Part shown: piece by piece, positions 15,448-23,378 of the stretch | How positions within the stretch are numbered: the first letter of the stretch is position 1 | How the letters are laid out: every line of letters starts with the position of its first letter | NCBI RefSeq assembly: GCF_003665435.1 | Contig: NZ_CP023407.1 | Coordinates: forward strand, 4,030,001-4,094,000 | Reading direction: 5' to 3' | Length of the DNA: 64,000 bases | Source of the DNA: Streptomyces fungicidicus | Lineage (GTDB): Bacteria > Actinomycetota > Actinomycetes > Streptomycetales > Streptomycetaceae | Program-made: the position numbers and the translations under genes | The notes under the pieces: model-generated | The model's input: the letters and a program-made list of their open reading frames with translations, nothing else | Databases searched by the model: none | Told to the model about the DNA's origin: nothing

Positions 15448-16920
15448 GTGCTCTCGTTTCGTGTGCGACTGGCAGATACCCGGGACGCCGGCTGGCGATG
15501 GGACACAGACCGCTGGGTCAAGGGGGAGAGCTGGATCCGGCCCGCTCACGCAACCGTCCTGGTCGCGGACCTCATACCGGGCGACGGATCGAGCGTCTGT
15601 GTGCTGGTGCGAGAAGACAGAGACGGTGAAGCCGACTACACGTCGCTGCTCGTCCGGCCCGACGAGATCCAGGTCTCGGCGGGAGTGCTGGGTACCGTCC
15701 CGCTGTACCTCATGGTTGTCGGCGACGAGGTCTTCGGGTCCTGGGACATCGTCGACCTCCGGCCGCACCTGCGACCTGACCGGCTCAATCCACGAGCGGT
15801 CGCCCGCACCCTGAGCCGCCAACACCGCTACAGCACCGACACCCTCTTCGACGGCGTGTACCGACTCACCGAACGCGCTACCGCGGTCTTCACGCCGGCA
15901 GGGCTCTCCATCCCCTACCCCGAGCCCGCCCAACACGTCCTGGAACCCCGCAGCCTCCGTAGCGGAGTGGACCCCGTGACCGTGTTCGACGCACTGCTCA
16001 CCGAGGCCATGGCCGAGTGGCGATCGACGGCCGGCCGCGTCGGCGTCGAGGTGTCAGGCGGAGCGGACTCGGCCAACGTGGCACTGTCCGCCGTAGCGGC
16101 CGGATTCGGCTCCGTGCACACCATGGGGCTGCTCATGGGCGGCCGGATCGGCCAGCTCCAGCGAGACCGACGCCGCTCCCTGGTGGACCACCTGGGATTG
16201 CGCGACACCGCCGTGCCGGCGATGCAGCACCCGCCCTTCGTGCCTGGTGGCGTGAGGGAACGCAGACGGCCGCACGATCCGGCAGGCGCCTTCTACCAGG
16301 AAGCGTTCGACGTCGTGCGCGGGCACGTGGCCGCACACGGCTGCGAGCTGATCTTCACAGGTGGCGGCGGGGACGAGGTCAACGCCCACCACTCGCGTAC
16401 GGAAGCCGGACTCCCGCCGATGGAGCCGGTGCCATGGCTCGGCGACAAGGCCACCGCGGCGCTGGCCCAGGTGAACGAGAACCTCGCTCCCATCCCGGTC
16501 CTGCCTGTGCCGACGCTCATGGCATTCGGCCTGCACAATCCGGCGTACGTGAGACTCGGTATCTGGCCGGTGGCCCCGCTCGTCCACCCCCGGATGATCC
16601 GCTTCATGGAACAGCTGCCGTACGAGTACAAACGCGACAAGAGGATGTTCCGCGACCGACTTCGGCGGACGGGTCTGCCCGAGTCCGTCGCGGCTCCGAC
16701 CGAGCCGGAGAACTTCCTCGCGGTCATGGAGTCGGGACTGCGCACCTACGGGCTCCCTCTCCTGGACGAGATGCTGACCGATTCCCTGCTGATCGATCTC
16801 GGCTACGTTGATGCCGACGCCCTCAGCCGGGCCCGCGACCACGCCGAGCGGACTCCCGCGGTGCCCGACCTGCTGTGCGACACACTCGCCCTGGAAGTCG
16901 GACTGCGGAGCCTCGCATGA
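15448..16920 (+). CDS. asparagine-synthetase-like (macrolactam-cyclase-like) protein
   Basis: A 490-aa ATP-pyrophosphatase of the asparagine synthetase B superfamily; GTG 15448 follows AGGAGGGGAG. It lacks the Cys-2 of glutamine amidotransferases (starts MLSFRVRL), so it does not use glutamine, as with lasso-peptide cyclases. The ATP motif SGGADSANVAL is at about residue 203 and the second motif FTGGGGDEV at about 305. Such enzymes adenylate a side-chain carboxylate, then form an amide or lactam. Lying 69 bp after the precursor gene and overlapping the methyltransferase gene, it should act on that peptide. No lasso B1/B2 proteins accompany it. The substrate and product are inferred. Confidence 0.85.
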   Translation: MLSFRVRLADTRDAGWRWDTDRWVKGESWIRPAHATVLVADLIPGDGSSVCVLVREDRDGEADYTSLLVRPDEIQVSAGVLGTVPLYLMVVGDEVFGSWDIVDLRPHLRPDRLNPRAVARTLSRQHRYSTDTLFDGVYRLTERATAVFTPAGLSIPYPEPAQHVLEPRSLRSGVDPVTVFDALLTEAMAEWRSTAGRVGVEVSGGADSANVALSAVAAGFGSVHTMGLLMGGRIGQLQRDRRRSLVDHLGLRDTAVPAMQHPPFVPGGVRERRRPHDPAGAFYQEAFDVVRGHVAAHGCELIFTGGGGDEVNAHHSRTEAGLPPMEPVPWLGDKATAALAQVNENLAPIPVLPVPTLMAFGLHNPAYVRLGIWPVAPLVHPRMIRFMEQLPYEYKRDKRMFRDRLRRTGLPESVAAPTEPENFLAVMESGLRTYGLPLLDEMLTDSLLIDLGYVDADALSRARDHAERTPAVPDLLCDTLALEVGLRSLA

Positions 16921-17663
16921 GCGGCCTGGACATCGCCGAATCCAGACACCTGGCAGCCTCCAACCTCTTCTACCGAGACCCCGCCCTGTACGACAGAGTG
17001 CAGTCTGACAGCACCAGCGCGAGCAGCTGTCGGGCGCTCGTCCATCGGCACCGCCCGGACGCCCGCACTCTGCTGGATCTGGGCTGCGGAACCGGGAGAG
17101 ACCTGGAGCTGCTGGCCCGCCACTTCGACTGCATCGGTGTCGAGTTCCAGCCCGGCCTGGTCGACTACGCCCGCCGCACACGGCCCGGCCTCGACATCCG
17201 CCTCGGCGACATGCGCACCATCCGACTCGACCATACCGCTGACGTGCTGACCTGCCTGGGAAACTCCCTCTCCTACGTGCACGACAACCAGGACATCCAG
17301 GCGGTCTTCCGGACCTTCGCAGCGCACGCCCGTCCCGGGACGCTCCTTGTACTCTGCTGTTCCGTAGCGCCGATCGAGCGTGATGAGCCGCAGGAAGCAG
17401 AGGTCGAGACCGGATCGGGCACGGCCCACGTGACCATCAGCTATGAGTGGGACCTGCGGACCCAGATGAACACCATGCGTCGGCAGTGGGTGTTCAACTC
17501 TGGTGAAGAAACACGGGACGTGATCCGTCGGCGTGTTCTCGGGCCGCGTGAGCTGGAGCTGTACGCGACGCTCGCCGGCTTCGACGTCCTCCAGATCACC
17601 GACGGGATCGGAGCAGGCACCTTGCACGGGCCTACCGCGTACACCGTGGCCCGGTACAGGTGA
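16917..17663 (+). CDS. class I SAM-dependent methyltransferase
   Basis: A 248-aa methyltransferase whose ATG overlaps the stop of the previous gene (ATGA), so the two are translationally coupled. Motif I is LLDLGCGTGRDLELLARHFD (about residue 46), followed by the acidic residue of motif II in GVEFQPGL and a motif IV region in DVLTCLGNSLSYVHD. It probably O- or N-methylates the peptide or the intermediate made by the asparagine-synthetase-like enzyme. It is smaller than PIMT-like RiPP aspartyl methyltransferases and lacks their extra domain. It ends 14 bp from the convergent relaxase gene. Confidence 0.85.
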   Translation: MSGLDIAESRHLAASNLFYRDPALYDRVQSDSTSASSCRALVHRHRPDARTLLDLGCGTGRDLELLARHFDCIGVEFQPGLVDYARRTRPGLDIRLGDMRTIRLDHTADVLTCLGNSLSYVHDNQDIQAVFRTFAAHARPGTLLVLCCSVAPIERDEPQEAEVETGSGTAHVTISYEWDLRTQMNTMRRQWVFNSGEETRDVIRRRVLGPRELELYATLAGFDVLQITDGIGAGTLHGPTAYTVARYR

Positions 17664-17677
17664 TCAGGACGCGGTCG

Positions 17678-19420
17678 TCAGCGCCCACGGCGGGGATCAT
17701 TCCCTGTCGGGCCGGGCACCGACTGCGTGGTGGGCGCCGAGTGCGAGGTGTGCCGGTTGGCTCGGAGGGCCGTGGCGTTGCGGTCGTCGGGTAGTGCGGG
17801 CAGGTGAGCGCTGCGGCGCAGGCGCCAGACGAGGACGTCGCTCATGGATCCGGCGGAGCGTAGTTCGCGCCGTGCCGTGGCTTCGGTCAGCAGGGCGGCC
17901 GGGTCATGGCCGGCCCTCCGGGCGTCGTCCAGTGTGGCGGCCAAGGCGGGCCAACCGGACTCGGCTTGGATCTGGTCGGCCAGCTCCGGCAGCACTTGGT
18001 GGAGCAGGTTCGCCTGCTGTTGCCGAACACGTTGAGTCAGCCGCCGGCCTCGCTGGCTCAGTGCGGTCATGGGCTGGACTGAGGCGGCCTGGTAGGCGGC
18101 GCGGAGGTGCTCGGCGGTTTGCTGGGCTGCTGTGGCCTGCTGGGTGTGATGCTTCCTGGCGTGCCACTTTGCCGCGGCGGTCACGACGAAGACGGCCATG
18201 TCGATGAGCATGGCCGTGCAGGCGCCGTCTTCGCCCCGGCCCAGGACCGGCCCGCTGTGGACGAGATCACGGGCGGCTTGTCGCAGGCCCCGGTCGTGCC
18301 CGCGTACCGCCTTCACGTGGGAGCGGCTCGCGCGCTCGAACGCGGAGGCTGCCTCGCGCAGTTCGGCCCGGGTGTGGGCGGCGGAGGTCTTGGCCAGCGC
18401 GTCCAGGACCTCTCCGGTCGCGGCGATCTGGGCTGCTGCGGTGCCGTCGTCGCCGTGGTCGATCACCAGCAGGGCCTGCCACGTGGCAGCCGCGGCCCGC
18501 CGCCGCGCGAACGCGGGGCCTGTCACGGGCGGCAGTGCAGGTTGATCCGGCCATGAACCGTCGATGGCGGTGGGCGTCTCCGAGGGCCGGCTCCAGCGTT
18601 CGCGGACACGGGGCAGGGACAGGTCGGGCGCCAGCTTGGAGCCTGAGTAGAAGACCGGCTCGCCGTCCTTGTTCCGGTCATCAGGGAGGGCGACCTTGTA
18701 CCCGAGGAGATCGCCGGAGGGCGCGAGACGCTTGCGGATCAGCAGACCGGCGGCGGCCAGGCGGTCGAAAAACTCGTCCGTCGAGGCAGCACCGGCCACT
18801 GCCCGGCGCACGGACTCACGAAGTTCCTCCCGCGCTGTGCGCTCCCGGCCTTCCCGCTGGGCCTTGTGCCGTTCGGCGCTGGTCGGACGACGGGCTGCGG
18901 TGCCATCGCCGGTGGCGAGGCGGCGCAACCCGTAGTCGATCTCGATCACGCGGGCTTCCGCTTGGGAACGCTTACCGTCCTGGCGGATACGGGCTTGGCG
19001 GCCGTCCTCTCGTACGACGGTGGCGATGATGTGAATGTGGTCGTCGGCGTGCCGAATCGCTGCCCAGCGGCAGGCGGCGTCGTCACCGTCGGGAGCGATG
19101 CCGGTGGCGGCGACCATTCGGCGCGCAATCTCGCCCCACTGCTCGTCCGACAGGACCGGGTCCTCAGGAGCAGCGCGTACCGACAGATGCCATACGTGCT
19201 CGGCGGGCCGGCGGTTCTTCGGCAGGGCGTTGACCGGCTGGTCGAGCAGCCGCTGGAGATCGCCGTACGTGGCATCGGAGTCGCGCCCGGGATCAGGGGC
19301 GAGGCTGTCCCAGGCGGCCACCAGGTGCGAGTCTGTGTGCTCTTCGTGCGTGCCGGGCCCGTACAAGTAGTGGAGCAGGCCGATGGTGCGCGTGCCTCTT
19401 GCGTGGACGCGGGGGATCAC
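17678..19420 (-). CDS. relaxase (mobilization nuclease)
   Basis: A 580-aa protein whose N-terminal 250 residues form a relaxase domain. The start region reads IPRVHARGTRTIGLLHYLYG. The metal-binding His cluster is RHADDHIHIIATVVREDG, close to residue 130. The C-terminal half is helical and Arg/Ala-rich, with a hydrophobic stretch (AMLIDMAVFVVTAAAKW). GTG 19420 overlaps the mobC stop by four bases. It should nick the element at oriT and pilot the strand through a transfer system provided in trans. There is no coupling or FtsK-like ATPase gene in the element. Confidence 0.88.
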   Translation of the reverse strand: MIPRVHARGTRTIGLLHYLYGPGTHEEHTDSHLVAAWDSLAPDPGRDSDATYGDLQRLLDQPVNALPKNRRPAEHVWHLSVRAAPEDPVLSDEQWGEIARRMVAATGIAPDGDDAACRWAAIRHADDHIHIIATVVREDGRQARIRQDGKRSQAEARVIEIDYGLRRLATGDGTAARRPTSAERHKAQREGRERTAREELRESVRRAVAGAASTDEFFDRLAAAGLLIRKRLAPSGDLLGYKVALPDDRNKDGEPVFYSGSKLAPDLSLPRVRERWSRPSETPTAIDGSWPDQPALPPVTGPAFARRRAAAATWQALLVIDHGDDGTAAAQIAATGEVLDALAKTSAAHTRAELREAASAFERASRSHVKAVRGHDRGLRQAARDLVHSGPVLGRGEDGACTAMLIDMAVFVVTAAAKWHARKHHTQQATAAQQTAEHLRAAYQAASVQPMTALSQRGRRLTQRVRQQQANLLHQVLPELADQIQAESGWPALAATLDDARRAGHDPAALLTEATARRELRSAGSMSDVLVWRLRRSAHLPALPDDRNATALRANRHTSHSAPTTQSVPGPTGNDPRRGR

Positions 19421-20046
19421 CCGGCTGTCCTGTTGTCCAAGTGGTGCTGGGTGAAGGCGTCGACGCGCTTGGCGGCGCGCTGGACGGTGGCGAGGACCGC
19501 CTCTGCCTGCGATGCGTCGGCGCCGGAGTTCAGCGCCTTGGCGACCTGGTTGAGGTTGTTGCCGAGTTGCCCGAGGTGGCGCCGCAGCGCGAACAGCTCG
19601 TGCAGCATCTCTCGCTCGCCTGCGATGTCCGCGGCGGTACGGCCGAGGTCGTGGGCGGCGTCGAGAGCGGAGCGGGCGAGGAAGCCGGCGATGCTCATGT
19701 GGCACGTGGCGGCTGCTCGGGCGAGCAGTTGGTACTCGGCGTCGTTCATGCGGCAGCTGGGCTGGTGCAGGCGCTTGTTCTCGTCGCGCAGGCGTTCGCG
19801 CTGCTGTATGCGGGGCTGCGACGGAGAGGTGCGCGCGCAGTCGATGCTGTGGTTCGCGTGTAGCTCTTCCCCGCCGGTTTGCGATCCGTCCTCGGTCGCT
19901 TCCGGGCCCGCCGCTCTCGGGGCGGGAGACGCAAGAGCATTGCTCCCGTCGGGAGCAATGCTCTTGCACCAACTTGCTCCGTCGGAGGCTGAGATGGTGG
20001 CCCCCTGACGCACGTCGTCAGGAGTGTGCTGATGTGGTTGGTGCAT
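19417..20046 (-). CDS. MobC-family relaxosome protein
   Basis: The conserved part starts near RERLRDENKRLHQPSCRMND and continues AEYQLLARAAATCHMSIAGF, then GNNLNQVAKALNSG. This is a ribbon-helix-helix/MobC arrangement that assists relaxase binding at oriT. ATG 20046 gives 209 aa, but residues 1-70 are low-complexity and include a 37-bp perfect DNA palindrome, so the real start may lie downstream. It is coupled to the relaxase gene by a GTGA overlap. Confidence 0.82.
   Translation of the reverse strand: MHQPHQHTPDDVRQGATISASDGASWCKSIAPDGSNALASPAPRAAGPEATEDGSQTGGEELHANHSIDCARTSPSQPRIQQRERLRDENKRLHQPSCRMNDAEYQLLARAAATCHMSIAGFLARSALDAAHDLGRTAADIAGEREMLHELFALRRHLGQLGNNLNQVAKALNSGADASQAEAVLATVQRAAKRVDAFTQHHLDNRTAG
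19931..19967. repeat. 37-bp perfect palindrome, candidate oriT or operator
   Basis: The arms are 18 bp (19931-19948 and 19950-19967, starting GCAAGAGCATTGCTCCCG) around a single T. A partial third copy (TTGCTCCGTCGGAG) follows at about 19974. It lies inside or just before the MobC N-terminus. Such hairpins often mark nic regions or relaxosome operators. Confidence 0.5.
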
Positions 20047-20164
20047 GGGTCGCTTTTCTGGGTGGGTGTTCCACGGTGAGAACCCGTAGCGGCGGCCGTG
20101 CGCGGCTGGTACCGGGCGGGCTCGTTACGGGACCGTGTGGGGTGGGCTCCAGGTTGGAGCGGTC

Positions 20165-20575
20165 CGCGGGGACCGGTCCTCTCTTCCTCTGCGCATCACG
20201 CTTGGGGACCGCGGGCCGCGTTGTGCGGGTCTTCGGTCCTCGGCAGGACCGGGACCTGGCAGGGCTCGGTCCTCCCTCACGATTGACTGTCATTCGCGGT
20301 GCAGGACCGTTGTTTCCGCCCACCTGGGGGCTGTGACCTGCTGCTTTGCCAGGAGACCGTTTTCGTGTCCGACGGGACCGTCGGGGACCGGTCCCCGAGA
20401 CGTACGGGACCGGTCCCCGATGTCTGGTGAGGACCGGTCCCCACCTCGGGCGGCCACGGTCCCGGGACCGGGATGCTCGGTCCTCGCATGTGCCATCCGG
20501 TCCCCGGCCATTGAGGACTGGTCCCCGACACCCTCGCTCGGTCCTCGACGCGGCACGCGGCCGGTCCTCCTGGTG
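20165..20575. repeat. GGACCGGTCC repeat cluster (iteron-like)
   Basis: The exact 10-bp palindrome occurs at 20170, 20385, 20407 and 20431; the last three are spaced 22 and 24 bp. A 12-bp relative (GGTCCCGGGACC) lies at 20458-20469. Many half-sites (CGGTCCTCG, GGACTGGTCC, CGGTCCCC) fill the 400 bp between mobC and the DnaC-like gene. No gene is present. It is a candidate replication origin or regulator-binding array. Confidence 0.7.
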
Positions 20576-20630
20576 AAAGGACGCGCGCTCGCAGACTGCC
20601 CTTCCGTCGTCCGGTCTTCTTCCTCCATCG

Positions 20631-21323
20631 TCAGGGGGAGCGGTGACGTCGTCTGTCAGGGCCCTTGAGGATGACGCGGTCGGTCATCTCCGCGAGGCGG
20701 GAAGCGACGCGGTCACCGAGGGTGGTGCGCAGCTCGGCGGTGGGGAGGTTGGTCGTGATGAGGGTGGGGAGCATGTGCTCGTACCGGTGGTTGATGAGCC
20801 GGTAGGTCAGCTCCTCGGTCCACTCGCTGGTCTTGGCCGCACCGAGGTCGTCCAGGAGCAGCAGTGGGCTGCGGGCCAGGGTCTGCAGGTCGCGTTCGGC
20901 GTCGTGGTCGGCACGGGGACGCAGGCGGGCGTACAGGTCGGCGGTGGTGACGGCTTCCCAGCGCAGGCGGACCCCGCGGGTGAGGAGTGCCCGGACGGCG
21001 CCGTACGCCTGATGCGTCTTGCCCGTGCCGGTGGGGCCGGCGATCAGCAGGGAGGGACCCTCGGCGATGCCGGGCCCACTGGGGCCGGGGCGTCCGGCAT
21101 GGGCGATGTGGTCGGCCCAGGTGATGATCTGAGGGTGGTCGGCGAGGGCGCGGCGGTAGCGGGCCGGGATGCGGGCGTCGGCCAGCTCCAAGGCGGTGAC
21201 GGGTTCGGCGGGCGGCTCCGTGGCTACGGCGCCGGGGTCGATGCCGCGGCCCGCCAGTATGCCGTTCAGACGGTCGGCGAGCAGGCCGACGGGCTGGGGT
21301 TCGCGGGTGAGGGTGGAGGTCAG
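20631..21323 (-). CDS. DnaC/IstB-like AAA+ ATPase (helicase loader)
   Basis: A 230-aa protein with Walker A GPTGTGKTHQAYGAV (about residue 95), Walker B LLLLDDLGAA and the sensor T-T-N-L-P, the DnaC/IstB pattern. No ATG or GTG is available before the conserved region except far upstream inside the preceding gene. The likely start is CTG 21323, which overlaps that gene's stop (CTCTGA) and has GGAG seven bases upstream. It should load the replicative helicase at the element's origin together with the initiator protein encoded just before it. It faces the GGACCGGTCC cluster downstream. Confidence 0.85.
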   Translation of the reverse strand: MTSTLTREPQPVGLLADRLNGILAGRGIDPGAVATEPPAEPVTALELADARIPARYRRALADHPQIITWADHIAHAGRPGPSGPGIAEGPSLLIAGPTGTGKTHQAYGAVRALLTRGVRLRWEAVTTADLYARLRPRADHDAERDLQTLARSPLLLLDDLGAAKTSEWTEELTYRLINHRYEHMLPTLITTNLPTAELRTTLGDRVASRLAEMTDRVILKGPDRRRHRSP

Positions 21324-22276
21324 AGCTGTTCTCCGTAGGCGGCTTCGGCGTCGGCGGGGTTTGTCCACGGCCTGTGGATGACGGGCTGGGCGAGGGCGGC
21401 GTTCATGGCCTCGTGCACCAGGCTCGGCAGGATGCTGGGGTGCTTGCCCTTGGTCCTGTGGAGGACGAGCCCTGCCCTGATGTGGTCGGGAGCGATGCCT
21501 TCGGCGAGCAGCTTGCGCACCTCTCGGCCGAGATGGCCCAGGACGTCCTGGGGCGGGCGGTGGGCGCATGCCGCGCTGTATTCGGCGATGAGCTGCTTGG
21601 CCGAGACGGTGCTGGCCGCGGGGGCGCTTGCGCCCCCCGAAGGGGTAGATCCTAGATCCATGATCCTAGGTCCTAGATCCGGACCGTGAGGTGTCACCGC
21701 GGCCTCAAGCACGAGTCCATGAGGTTCAGGTGAGGGCTCACTGACTGCCTCCTGACCTGCGGTTTTGTTGGTGGTTTCCGTTTGGTTCGAGGGATCGTGT
21801 GGGTTCCGTGCCCCTTCACTGTCACCTCCGTGAGGGTTCGGCGCATGGTCCGCGACGGCTCCGTGCGTTACGGACGGCGCGGGTGCCACGGCCTCGACAG
21901 TCTTGGTGCCGCCCGGGGCACCGTTCGGATCGTTGTGGCGAGGGCAGGCCGGGATGCGGCTCTTGCTGGCCCGGTTGATCTTCTGGTGCTTGTGCCACGT
22001 GACGATGTGCAGGTAGCGCTTGTCGTCCGGGCCCTTGTACCGGCAGACCAGGCCGGCGTCGGCCAGCTGGGCGAGATCCTTCTCGACCTCGGCGGGAGTG
22101 TGCTCCGGACGCAGAACCCACAGCTGACCGGCGATGATCGCCGCGTGGTCGCGATAGCGGCCTTGGTCGTCGGCCTGAGTGAGCAGGCCGAAGAAGGTGC
22201 GCTCGGCGGTCAGGGTGACGACGGCGAGGGATTCGGAGACGAAGGCTTCGGGCTTGATGGTGCGGATCCGTGCCAA
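21320..22276 (-). CDS. replication-initiator-like winged-helix protein
   Basis: A protein of about 318 aa; TTG 22276 gives MARIRTIKPEAF, the usual opening of this family. Residues 5-125 form the winged-helix initiator domain (TAERTFFGLLTQADDQGRYR, KGPDDKRYLHIVTWHKHQKI). A low-complexity linker follows (residues about 130-220), then a helical C-terminal domain (PPQDVLGHLGREVRKLLAEG). With the coupled DnaC-like gene it mirrors phage O/P-type initiator and loader pairs. The linker DNA contains short TAGATCC repeats that could be an origin. The start codon is uncertain. Confidence 0.75.
   Translation of the reverse strand: MARIRTIKPEAFVSESLAVVTLTAERTFFGLLTQADDQGRYRDHAAIIAGQLWVLRPEHTPAEVEKDLAQLADAGLVCRYKGPDDKRYLHIVTWHKHQKINRASKSRIPACPRHNDPNGAPGGTKTVEAVAPAPSVTHGAVADHAPNPHGGDSEGARNPHDPSNQTETTNKTAGQEAVSEPSPEPHGLVLEAAVTPHGPDLGPRIMDLGSTPSGGASAPAASTVSAKQLIAEYSAACAHRPPQDVLGHLGREVRKLLAEGIAPDHIRAGLVLHRTKGKHPSILPSLVHEAMNAALAQPVIHRPWTNPADAEAAYGEQL
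21646..21680. repeat. TAGATCC repeats inside the initiator gene
   Basis: TAGATCC occurs at 21646, 21653 and 21674, with GATCCTAGG between them, in an AT-richer island of the linker-coding region. Lambdoid phages place their origin inside the initiator gene, so this is a possible origin, though the array is very short. Confidence 0.3.
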
Positions 22277-22781
22277 GAGCGGAGTGTTCCTCACTCGGTG
22301 GCCGATGGGCGGGCACCCATGGCTCACCGTCGGTCGTGACGGCAAAGGCGGGGGAGTTGGCCGGCCGTGGACGCGAGGCTGGCTGAGAGCCGGTCGCGCT
22401 TTCCGGGGGTGTCGTCAACATAGCCACACCCGAGCGGCACAAGTCCAGCCCTGACCTGTCGAATCTCTGTCGGCAGAAAGGCCGTCGGGAATCGGGGCGG
22501 CGAGGGCGGCGTGAAAACGGTAGGTCACGATCGGCGGTTGACCAAATAGTTGTTCTGGGCGTCAAGCCAGAAGGATCACACCGGCAAGGCGTTGACGTCC
22601 GGTGAGTGGCGAAGCTACAACACAACACCCCACGTCAGAGACGCTGTCGAGCACTGCTCGGGCCGCCGTCACAGGGAACCCATCGACGAAATGGCCACCC
22701 GCCTGCCAAACGCACGGCGGCGCAACATAGCCGACGATCGCCGGTTAACCAAACCGGCGAACACAGCCGAGAATTGGAGTC
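22277..22781. promoter_or_regulatory. divergent control region with paired operator-like sites
   Basis: This gene-free stretch separates the replication genes from the regulator/excision/integration genes. A 19-bp element is repeated: 22528-22546 (CGATCGGCGGTTGACCAAA) and 22735-22753 (CGATCGCCGGTTAACCAAA), with 17 of 19 positions the same. The second copy extends into an inverted repeat (CCGGTT-AACCA-AACCGG, 22741-22757), 25 bp before the XRE gene start. These are likely operators for that regulator, one per divergent promoter. Confidence 0.5.
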
Positions 22782-23039
22782 ATGGCAGCACGTTCACTGG
22801 AAATCGGCGCAGCCGGGATAAGGGCCGCCCGCACGATCGAAATTCTCCGCACCGAGCGCGGCCTCTCCCAGCGAGAGCTGGCCGCTCGCGTCACCGCCCT
22901 TGGCCGGCCAATGTCCAACACGATGCTGTCCCGCATCGAACGCGCTCAGCGCCGCTGCGACGTCGACGACCTGCTCACCCTCGCGCAGGCACTTCGCGTC
23001 CCGGCCCGCGCCCTGCTCCAGGACTCCGCGACCTGTTGA
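22782..23039 (+). CDS. XRE-family repressor of the element
   Basis: An 85-aa protein with a single Cro/C1 helix-turn-helix (LSQRELAARVTALG, MSNTMLSRIERAQRR; residues about 28-58) and a short C-terminal helix. The size and place upstream of xis and int suggest it is the element's maintenance regulator, controlling excision and replication through the repeated sites at 22528 and 22735. GGAG stands two bases before the ATG. A role as repressor rather than activator is inferred. Confidence 0.82.
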   Translation: MAARSLEIGAAGIRAARTIEILRTERGLSQRELAARVTALGRPMSNTMLSRIERAQRRCDVDDLLTLAQALRVPARALLQDSATC

Positions 23040-23165
23040 AGCCACCACCGGTCCGCCGTGCCCGCTCCAGTTTCGACCTCGGTAAGGAAGTCTCACCGTT
23101 GCACCGACTCGCAATAGCCCCGGCCCGTTGCACTCAGCAGCACAGCCGAAAGGGGGCGGTCGCCC

Positions 23166-23378
23166 ATGACTGACCGCCTCCTGACGGTGGCCGAAGCCGC
23201 CGAACAGCTCGGTACCGGCGAACGCTTCGTTCGCCGTCTGATCGCCGAGCGCCGCATTCGCTACGTCAAGCTCGGACGTCCCGTGCGCGTCCCCGAGAGT
23301 GCCGTCACCGAGTACATCGAGGCGCGCACGGTCGAGCCGACCCGGCGCACCCGCACTCGGTACGGGCGGGCCGCCTGA
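23166..23378 (+). CDS. xis: excisionase-like MerR/Xis DNA-binding protein
   Basis: A 70-aa winged-helix protein of the excisionase (helix-turn-helix 17) family: LLTVAEAAEQLGTGERFVRR, then LIAERRIRYVKLGRPVRVPE, then AVTEYIEA. Its stop overlaps the integrase ATG (TGATG), the usual xis-int arrangement in actinomycete integrative elements. It should bend DNA at the attachment arms and direct the integrase towards excision. Confidence 0.9.
   Translation: MTDRLLTVAEAAEQLGTGERFVRRLIAERRIRYVKLGRPVRVPESAVTEYIEARTVEPTRRTRTRYGRAA

Noticed and set aside
15262..17663. Calling the peptide locus a lasso peptide cluster
   Set aside because: No leader-binding B1 or protease B2 protein, no lasso leader motif, and the residues after the possible ring are too few for threading.
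20165..20575. CRISPR array
   Set aside because: The repeated units are 10-12-bp palindromes with irregular spacing, no uniform 28-37-bp repeats and no cas genes.
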